Assembly (NCBI GenBank): GCA_023410535.1
Contig: JAEYPR010000021.1
Span: 71,592-135,591, forward strand
Direction of reading: 5' to 3'
From: Bacillota bacterium
GTDB lineage: Bacteria > Bacillota > UBA4882 > UBA8346
Length of the DNA stretch: 64,000 nucleotides
In this document: positions 58,967 through 64,000 of the stretch, piece after piece
Layout: every line of letters begins with the position of its first letter
Numbering within the stretch: position 1 is the first letter of the stretch
The notes under the pieces: generated by a model
Told to the model about the DNA's origin: nothing
The model's database searches: none
What the model saw: the letters and a program-made list of their open reading frames with translations, nothing else
Translations under genes and position numbers: made by a program

Positions 58967-59974
58967 TTGAATTTTTTACGGGAAAACAGTCCGGGAATTT
59001 TGTATGCGTTGGGAGTAGCGGTTGGGGCGTTACTCCTTGGGAAGTGGTTTCCGATTGTTGGGGGACCGGTATTTGGAATCGTCATCGGGATTCTCATCAG
59101 CAATCTCTGGGGAAAACCGGCGCAAACCTTGCCCGGTTTGAAATTCGCCGGGAAACAGCTGTTGCAATGGGCCATTGTTTTATTGGGAACCGGGTTAAGT
59201 TTGACCCAGGTTTACCGGGTGGGGCTGGATTCGTTATGGGTGATGGTGTTTACATTGTCCGGGGCGTTCATCACCGCCTACGGATTGGGAAAGCTGATGC
59301 GAATTCCAATCCGTTTAACCAGTCTAATCGGGATGGGCACCGCAATCTGCGGCGGTTCGGCCATCGCGGCGATTTCCCCGATTATTGAGGCGGAGGATCA
59401 AGAGATTGCCTACGCGATCTCCACCGTCTTTCTATTTAACATTATTGCGGTATTGATCTTTCCGCCGCTGGGTCATTGGTTGGGCTTTTCCGACCACGCT
59501 TTCGGGCTTTGGGCGGGGACGGCGATCAACGATACCTCTTCGGTAGTGGCTTCGGGATACGCTTTTAGCGACGCCGCCGGCAATTACGCAACAATTGTCA
59601 AATTGACCCGGAGTACAATGATTATTCCGATCGCAATTATCTTTGCGTTGGTGGTCGCCTGGCAAAAGAAGCGGGCGGCGGTGGAGCGCGCCGCAGTCAA
59701 CTTCCGGTTCGGGAAGATTTTTCCCTGGTTCATTCTTTGGTTTTTGGTTGCGGCGCTTTGCAACACGATCGGTTGGATTCATGGTCCGCTAGCCAACGGT
59801 TTGACCGAACTCGGAAAGTTTTTGATTATTTTGGCGTTATCGGCCATCGGGCTAAACTCCGACTTTAAAAAGATGAACCAAATGGGATTGCAACCGCTGT
59901 TGCTCGGGCTGTTGGTCTGGTTTGCGGTGGCAGTTATCAGTCTGATTGTTCAATATGGGGCGGGGCTAATCTGA
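58967..59974 (+). CDS. yeiH: YeiH-family putative sulfate/sulfite exporter
   Basis: The 335-aa membrane protein has about ten TMs and the YeiH (Cons_hypoth698) signatures 'LKFAGKQLLQWAIVLLGTGL', 'GMGTAICGGSAIAAISPIIE' and 'GLWAGTAINDTSSVVASGYA'. The family is annotated as a putative sulfate exporter and is tied to sulfite stress through the YeiE/CysL regulators; transport itself is poorly documented. The TTG start is behind GCGGAGATGATCGC. It is followed by a TauE/SafE exporter with a 1-base gap. Confidence 0.9.
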   Translation: MNFLRENSPGILYALGVAVGALLLGKWFPIVGGPVFGIVIGILISNLWGKPAQTLPGLKFAGKQLLQWAIVLLGTGLSLTQVYRVGLDSLWVMVFTLSGAFITAYGLGKLMRIPIRLTSLIGMGTAICGGSAIAAISPIIEAEDQEIAYAISTVFLFNIIAVLIFPPLGHWLGFSDHAFGLWAGTAINDTSSVVASGYAFSDAAGNYATIVKLTRSTMIIPIAIIFALVVAWQKKRAAVERAAVNFRFGKIFPWFILWFLVAALCNTIGWIHGPLANGLTELGKFLIILALSAIGLNSDFKKMNQMGLQPLLLGLLVWFAVAVISLIVQYGAGLI

Positions 59975-59975
59975 C

Positions 59976-60821
59976 ATGGACGCTTCAATGGTAATTATTT
60001 TCGGAATTGCGATGATTGCCGGGTTGATCGGTTCGATGTTGGGTCTGGGGGGCGGGATCATTGTAACGCCCGCGTTAACCCTGTTGCTGGGAGTCGATAT
60101 CCGTTACGCCATCGGCGCCAGTATCGTTTCGGTGATTGCCACGTCCAGCGGGGCTGCCGTGGCGTACGTCCGGGATAAATTGACCAATCTGCGGGTGGGA
60201 ATGTTTTTAGAGGTTGCGACTACGGTTGGGGCCTTGACCGGGGCGTTAATCGCCGGACTGTTGAGCACGCATTGGTTGTATATCATCTTTGGCTTGCTTT
60301 TACTTTATTCCAGTTTGGCGATGGTCAAAAAGACCCGCCAAGAACTTCCGGAAGCGGTGACGCCGCATCCGTTGGCGGTCAAACTCAATTTGAACGGAAC
60401 TTATTTTGATAAAACGCTCGACCGGACGGTCGATTATAACGTCAGCGGGGTCTATGGCGGGTTTGGCATGATGTATCTGGCGGGCGTGATCTCCGGCCTG
60501 CTGGGTATCGGCAGCGGAATCTTTAAGGTGATGGCGATGGACATCTTCATGAAATTGCCGTTGAAAGTTTCGACCGCAACCAGCAATTTTATGATCGGCG
60601 TGACGGCTGCCGCCAGCGCCGGGATTTATTTTATGCGTGGCGATATCGACCCGCTGATCGCCGGTCCGGTGGCGTTGGGGGTTTTGATCGGCGCGACGGT
60701 CGGAACGCGGGTAATGGGGCGACTGAAAAGCGTTACGTTACGTAAGTTGTTTATTCCAATTTTGTTATATATCTCGTTAGAAATGTTATTGCAAGGATTG
60801 GGGATCACGTTATGGCGATAA
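59976..60821 (+). CDS. Sulfite exporter TauE/SafE family permease
   Basis: The 281-aa polytopic permease has the paired-half TauE/SafE layout: 'GSMLGLGGGIIVTPALTLLL', 'GVDIRYAIGASIVSVIATSS', 'LLGIGSGIFKVMAMDIFMKL' and 'STATSNFMIGVTAAASAGIY'. Members export sulfite or sulfonate-derived anions. The start abuts the yeiH stop and the end overlaps the DUF1634 gene by 10 bases; TauE/SafE with DUF1634 is a known pairing. Confidence 0.92.
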   Translation: MDASMVIIFGIAMIAGLIGSMLGLGGGIIVTPALTLLLGVDIRYAIGASIVSVIATSSGAAVAYVRDKLTNLRVGMFLEVATTVGALTGALIAGLLSTHWLYIIFGLLLLYSSLAMVKKTRQELPEAVTPHPLAVKLNLNGTYFDKTLDRTVDYNVSGVYGGFGMMYLAGVISGLLGIGSGIFKVMAMDIFMKLPLKVSTATSNFMIGVTAAASAGIYFMRGDIDPLIAGPVALGVLIGATVGTRVMGRLKSVTLRKLFIPILLYISLEMLLQGLGITLWR

Positions 60822-61186
60822 TCAAAAAACGGCAGGAACGAATCGAGTCGATGGAAATCACCATCAGCAACCTGCTCCGAATCGGCGTTTTGATGAGCGC
60901 CGGTCTGATCGTTTTGGGATTAGTGCTGTTGATTGGCGAAGGGGGAAGCGGTTATCCCGGCGCAACGTTTCCGGCCAGTTTAGCGGCAATACGTAAAGGA
61001 CTTTTGACGCTAAAACCGGATGCGGTGATTTTGACCGGATTATTATTGTTGGTATTGACGCCGGTGTTGCGAGTGGCCGTATCGATTGTTGCGTTTTGGC
61101 AAGAACGCGACTACCGTTACATGGTGATTGCAACCATCGTTTTGCTGGTTTTATTAATCGGATTTTGCCTTGGAAAGGTTGTTTAA
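60812..61186 (+). CDS. DUF1634 membrane protein
   Basis: The 124-aa protein has three TM segments (about 28-50, 71-94, 98-122) and the DUF1634 pattern 'ISNLLRIGVLMSAGLIVLGL', 'YRYMVIATIVLLVLLIGF', with a C-terminal glycine-lysine end. DUF1634 proteins are almost always encoded next to TauE/SafE exporters and may be accessory subunits. The ATG at 60812 overlaps the TauE gene; an in-frame ATG at 60854 would also give a complete domain. Confidence 0.85.
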   Translation: MAIIKKRQERIESMEITISNLLRIGVLMSAGLIVLGLVLLIGEGGSGYPGATFPASLAAIRKGLLTLKPDAVILTGLLLLVLTPVLRVAVSIVAFWQERDYRYMVIATIVLLVLLIGFCLGKVV

Positions 61187-61202
61187 ACAAGGAGGCTTTA
61201 CA

Positions 61203-62072
61203 ATGGAGACAGGCGATCAAGGGCTGAACGCAATGAAAAAACTCTTGGCACGGGCCAATCACCCCTCCAATCAAATCCGTTTGCGCGATTGGGAGCGGGT
61301 AATTGAATGGCGGGTTGACAATCAGGTGTATCAGTGGCGGGTAGGCGACGGTGGTGTTGCTTTAATGGAAGGGCAATTGCCACACATGGTGCTGACCGGT
61401 TCATTGGAGGTCGTCCAACGGATTGCTGCGGGAGAACTCCCGTTATTCATTTCCATTTGGGCGACGGGGGACTTGCAGTATCAGGGGGATTTTGCCGACG
61501 CATTCCGGTTAGGGTATCTCTTCTTAACCGACCAGCGTGGCCGGCGGGTGGTTTTTGTAGCCCATTGTTTCCTCAATACCAATACCCGGTTTCCCGGGGG
61601 ATGCGCTTATCCCGGTGCGACCGAACCGTTAGTGGAGTATTTGTTGCATAGCGGTTACGGGATCGTGCAGATGCCATGCCCGGAATTTCTCTGCTTGGGT
61701 TTGGAGAAAGAACAGTACGGTTTGATTCCTGAAACTGAGCTCCGGGCAGGCTTCAAACAATTGGCCCAATCCGTGGTCGATCAGGTGCAGGCGTATTTGG
61801 ACCATGGGTTTCAAGTAGCCGGAATCATCGGGATGAATCCCAGTCCCTCCTGCGGGGTTGAGGTGACCAAAGGAAAAGGGACGATGTTGGGAATCGACCG
61901 GGAGTTGGGAGAGCGGGGAGGGCCGGGGGTTTTTAGCGAGGAGTTGTTGGGTTGTCTGGCGGCGGCGGGGTTGGCTGAGGCGGTTCCGGTGTTTGGGTTC
62001 CGGAGAATTCTGCCCGGCGAGGCGGGGTTATCGGAACGGATGGCAGGATTGGCGGAGAAGTTGAGGGGTTAG
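61203..62072 (+). CDS. TudS-related putative desulfidase with N-terminal SCP2-like domain
   Basis: The 289-aa protein has an N-terminal segment of about 100 residues resembling an SCP2-like lipid/steroid-binding domain ('VYQWRVGDGGVALMEGQLPH', 'AAGELPLFISIWATGDLQYQ'). A C-terminal TudS/DUF523-related domain follows with three Cys regions: 'VAHCFLNTNTRFPGG', 'MPCPEFLCLGLE' and 'NPSPSCGVEVTKGKG'. TudS binds a 4Fe-4S cluster with three Cys and removes sulfur from thiouracil; the Cys here fit that chemistry. The ATG at 61203 follows AAGGAGGCTTTACA. It closes the sulfur-export operon, so sulfur removed here may be exported as sulfite or sulfate (inference). Confidence 0.8.
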   Translation: METGDQGLNAMKKLLARANHPSNQIRLRDWERVIEWRVDNQVYQWRVGDGGVALMEGQLPHMVLTGSLEVVQRIAAGELPLFISIWATGDLQYQGDFADAFRLGYLFLTDQRGRRVVFVAHCFLNTNTRFPGGCAYPGATEPLVEYLLHSGYGIVQMPCPEFLCLGLEKEQYGLIPETELRAGFKQLAQSVVDQVQAYLDHGFQVAGIIGMNPSPSCGVEVTKGKGTMLGIDRELGERGGPGVFSEELLGCLAAAGLAEAVPVFGFRRILPGEAGLSERMAGLAEKLRG

Positions 62073-62296
62073 GGATTAGGATGGAGAAGGGATTGGGAGT
62101 TGGGGAGACAGGGACGTTTTGCCAAATTGGTTGTGGCCCCGGACTATATATACTTCGGCTAAAGATGATCAATCGGTTGGATTCGTAATTTTTTATAGCT
62201 GGAATTCCAAAAAAATATATTAAAGAATTGTGGCATGGCAGGGTTTTGGGGTGTTGGGGTCTAACTTGTATTTAGAAGCTTCGAGGAGGAATCATT

Positions 62297-62635
62297 ATGA
62301 ATAAACCGTTTGTGTTTGCGGCGGAAGGCCAGTTTGAGCAGACTGGAGAAGGTGTCAAGCGGAAGATTTTAGCCTATGGCGACCAGTTGATGGCGGTGGA
62401 GGTTCATTTTGAAGCAGGCGCGATTGGGCCGATGCATAGCCATCCCCATACGCAATTAACCTATGTGCTGGAAGGCGAGTTTGAGTTTGAGATCGGCGGT
62501 GCGAAGAATATTGTGAAAAAGGGCGACACCCTTTTTAAACAGCCCAATGTGGTGCATGGCTGCGTCTGTACCAAGCAAGGCGTGTTGCTCGATACTTTTT
62601 CACCATATCGCGAGGATTTTGTAAATAAGAAATAA
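62297..62635 (+). CDS. Single-domain cupin protein
   Basis: The 112-aa protein is a single cupin barrel with motif 1 'GPMHSHPHTQLTYVLEGEFEFEI' (metal-binding His-His-Glu) and motif 2 'KGDTLFKQPNVVHGC'. Small cupins of this type bind metals and often work on small sugars or act as sensors; the substrate is unknown. GAGGAGGAATCATT precedes the ATG. It stands alone, with a terminator downstream. Confidence 0.88.
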   Translation: MNKPFVFAAEGQFEQTGEGVKRKILAYGDQLMAVEVHFEAGAIGPMHSHPHTQLTYVLEGEFEFEIGGAKNIVKKGDTLFKQPNVVHGCVCTKQGVLLDTFSPYREDFVNKK

Positions 62636-62653
62636 GTTTGGAGTTGAAAAATG

Positions 62654-62688
62654 AAAGCCGGGTGCCAGTTGGGTACCCGGCTTTTTTT
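62654..62688 (+). terminator. Terminator after the cupin gene
   Basis: AAAGCCGGGT ... ACCCGGCTTT hairpin with an inner stem, followed by TTTTTATT. Confidence 0.88.
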
Positions 62689-62724
62689 ATTGAGAGGATG
62701 CCGAATTGGTTCAGACTGGTAGAA

Positions 62725-63288
62725 TTAGCGACCGGTGGCCTTTTTATATTCCATTCCATCCTGGAAGACCTTGCCGCCTACCCCGCCAAGAGTGCAGTAG
62801 TTAGCGCCCATCATGATTAGCGGATCGAGTTTCAGCGGATCGGGTTGAGAGTCGGAGAGACAGTTATCGTTAGCATAAACGGCGACGATCTTGCCGAGGA
62901 ACATTGTAAAACCGTATACGGGGATCGTCTGGACGACTTCGCAGAGAAAATTTAGCGGACATTCTTTGATCAACGGGGCTGGGCCTTGGCCGTCGTAAAA
63001 GGCAGTGAACAGTTCGGATTTATCCGCAGTTTTGCCGGAGACGACACCACAATAATCGGTTTGTTGGACTAAATCGCGATTGGGCAGGTTGACACTGAAG
63101 TAACCGGTCGCGTTGATTCCGCCGGTGGTGTAGTGAGTGTCTTTTAGTGACACATAGAGAATCGGCTCGAGGCTCACAACTCCGCAAGCGCCCGCAGTAA
63201 CGTAGTTGGGCTTGCCTGCGACGTTTGCTCCGACCAAAACCGTGGGAAACGGGCCGATCGGCCGGTTGGGCAGTTTGATCTTTTCCAT
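62725..63288 (-). CDS. Flavin reductase-like (FMN-binding) protein
   Basis: The 187-aa protein has the flavin-reductase/FMN-binding split-barrel fold: 'PTVLVGANVAGKPNYVTAGA', 'LYVSLKDTHYTTGGINATGY', 'FSVNLPN' and 'LVQQTDYCGVVSGKTADKSE'. Members reduce flavins or bind FMN as flavoredoxin in anaerobes. The ATG at 63288 is chosen because AAAAAGGAGGTCCCCC precedes it; the longer frame to 63351 is not needed. Confidence 0.9.
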   Translation of the reverse strand: MEKIKLPNRPIGPFPTVLVGANVAGKPNYVTAGACGVVSLEPILYVSLKDTHYTTGGINATGYFSVNLPNRDLVQQTDYCGVVSGKTADKSELFTAFYDGQGPAPLIKECPLNFLCEVVQTIPVYGFTMFLGKIVAVYANDNCLSDSQPDPLKLDPLIMMGANYCTLGGVGGKVFQDGMEYKKATGR

Positions 63289-63564
63289 GGGGGACCTCCT
63301 TTTTTGATTTGATTTGGGGAACGTATCAAGAAATATACTGGAAAAGGCCAAAAGAATAGACTTTTGGTAAGGTTAAGTTAACGATTGTTATCGTATGTTC
63401 CGGAGCCACGTTCGCGGGCGTTTTCGTTTGGCAATTAAACCCAATCAACTTTCGTGTGTGTTACGTGATGACCGGAATTGACGGTAAATTAAAAATGACA
63501 TCAGCCTAAGACCTTTTTCATATGTGCAGAAATAATATATCACAAAAGAAAGAGAGGTGCGATG

Positions 63565-64000
63565 ATGTCTACTATCGATTTGAGTATAAGCGATCAACTT
63601 TTATTAATCCGAGGAAAAATATTACAAATTCCCCTAAAATTTTTGAAGGAACTTTTATTAGAAGATATCGATTTGGCGATTGATTTTCTTAATCAAGGCA
63701 ATATCCAGGGCATTGTCAATAGTTTATCGGTGATAAGTGAGAAAATTCATACTCGGCAAAAAAATACACTCTGTGAAGTTGTCGCTTTTAACCCACTTTT
63801 AGCTGACCTTCATTTACTTCAACAAATTTTGATTGCATTACCGGTAGCAGGAACCTTGGGAGCGACTGGAGCAACCGGGCCGATTGGGGCGATCGGAGGA
63901 TTAGGGGCAACTGGAGCAACCGGACCGATCGGGGCGATTGGAGGATTAGGAGCGACTGGAGCAACCGGACCGATTGGGGCGACTGGAGGATTAGGAGCGA
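63565..64000 (+). CDS. Collagen-like surface protein, 3' end outside the window
   Basis: Partial gene, 145 codons visible. The N-terminal ~97 residues are helical and Leu/Ile-rich ('SIDQ'-type start then 'FLKELLLEDIDLAIDFLNQG'), followed by Gly-X-Y triplets. The repeat is a 15-residue unit GATGATGPIGAIGGL (45 bp), seen about three times before the window ends. BclA-type exosporium filaments of spore formers have this build. The N-terminal domain differs from the classical BclA leader. GAGAGGTGCGATG precedes the ATG at 63565; an ATG at 63562 is also possible. No collagen-specific secretion signal is visible. Confidence 0.82.
   Translation, partial: MSTIDLSISDQLLLIRGKILQIPLKFLKELLLEDIDLAIDFLNQGNIQGIVNSLSVISEKIHTRQKNTLCEVVAFNPLLADLHLLQQILIALPVAGTLGATGATGPIGAIGGLGATGATGPIGAIGGLGATGATGPIGATGGLGA
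63858..64000 (+). repeat. 45-bp tandem repeat encoding Gly-X-Y triplets
   Basis: About three near-identical 45-bp units (GGAGCGACTGGAGCAACC ...) running off the right edge. They encode GATGATGPIGAIGGL; substitutions are mainly silent or affect I/T at one position. Confidence 0.85.

Overview
The window reads as a chromosomal segment of a spore-forming Bacillota (Firmicutes) bacterium that probably has an outer membrane. Base composition is mid-GC. Starts are often TTG or GTG behind strong Shine-Dalgarno sequences, and genes are packed in short operons ended by clear hairpin-plus-T terminators. Sporulation genes (yqfC, yqfD, yabQ, a spoIID-type gene, splB, a collagen-like gene at the right edge) and the order yqfC-yqfD-phoH-pgpH-ybeY-dgkA/pap2-cdd-era are typical of Bacillota. 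Two adjacent secreted beta-strand proteins (14864-17022), one ending in the Phe typical of outer-membrane barrels, and a TolB-like propeller point to a diderm lineage (Limnochordia/Hydrogenispora-like or similar; inference, not shown).

Layout. 1-5.2 kb: L,D-transpeptidase, membrane-anchored solute-binding protein, degenerate REC-GGDEF protein, rsmA, a ykuK-like gene, and veg behind tandem sigma-A promoters. 5.2-14.5 kb: spore photoproduct lyase, murB, TolB-like propeller, FadR-type regulator, DUF4015 glycosidase, MGDG-synthase-like glycosyltransferase, a DUF896 protein with a metal-binding-like tail, dnaB. 14.8-17.3 kb: two porin-like genes. 17.3-26.5 kb: the conserved Bacillota housekeeping/sporulation run. 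26.5-34.8 kb: queA, tgt, yajC, an HD protein, two small membrane proteins, secD, secF, yabQ, a lone motB-like gene. 34.8-37.7 kb: secreted CAP, NTF2-like-sized and Arg-rich proteins around a 730-bp noncoding region. 37.8-50.2 kb: UbiB-family kinase, adenine deaminase, nitroreductase, two small unknowns, a tandem pair of large polytopic proteins with degenerate alkaline-phosphatase-like domains, a divergent polysaccharide deacetylase, a TPR protein, a Bcp peroxiredoxin. 50.6-57.8 kb: a 953-residue nuclease-like/linker protein, lytic transglycosylase, XRE-cupin regulator with acyl-CoA synthetase, DUF134 regulator with a NifX-like protein. 57.9-62.1 kb: a sulfur-export cluster (LysR, YeiH, TauE/SafE, DUF1634, TudS-related desulfidase). 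The window ends with a cupin, a flavin reductase and the start of the collagen-like gene.

The most striking noncoding signal is an array at 35951-36211. Six perfect DnaA boxes (TTATCCACA), plus one degenerate box, repeat at exactly 42 bp in one orientation, far from any visible dnaA/dnaN locus. This suggests a DnaA-titration or regulatory locus. Other notable signals are a dispersed, RNA-like structured repeat (6333-6435 on +, 43171-43268 on -), the tandem degenerate phosphatase/polytopic proteins, a spore photoproduct lyase with Ser at the usual Cys H-donor position, and operator-like palindromes at several promoters. No rRNA, tRNA, CRISPR array, insertion sequence or prophage was recognised.
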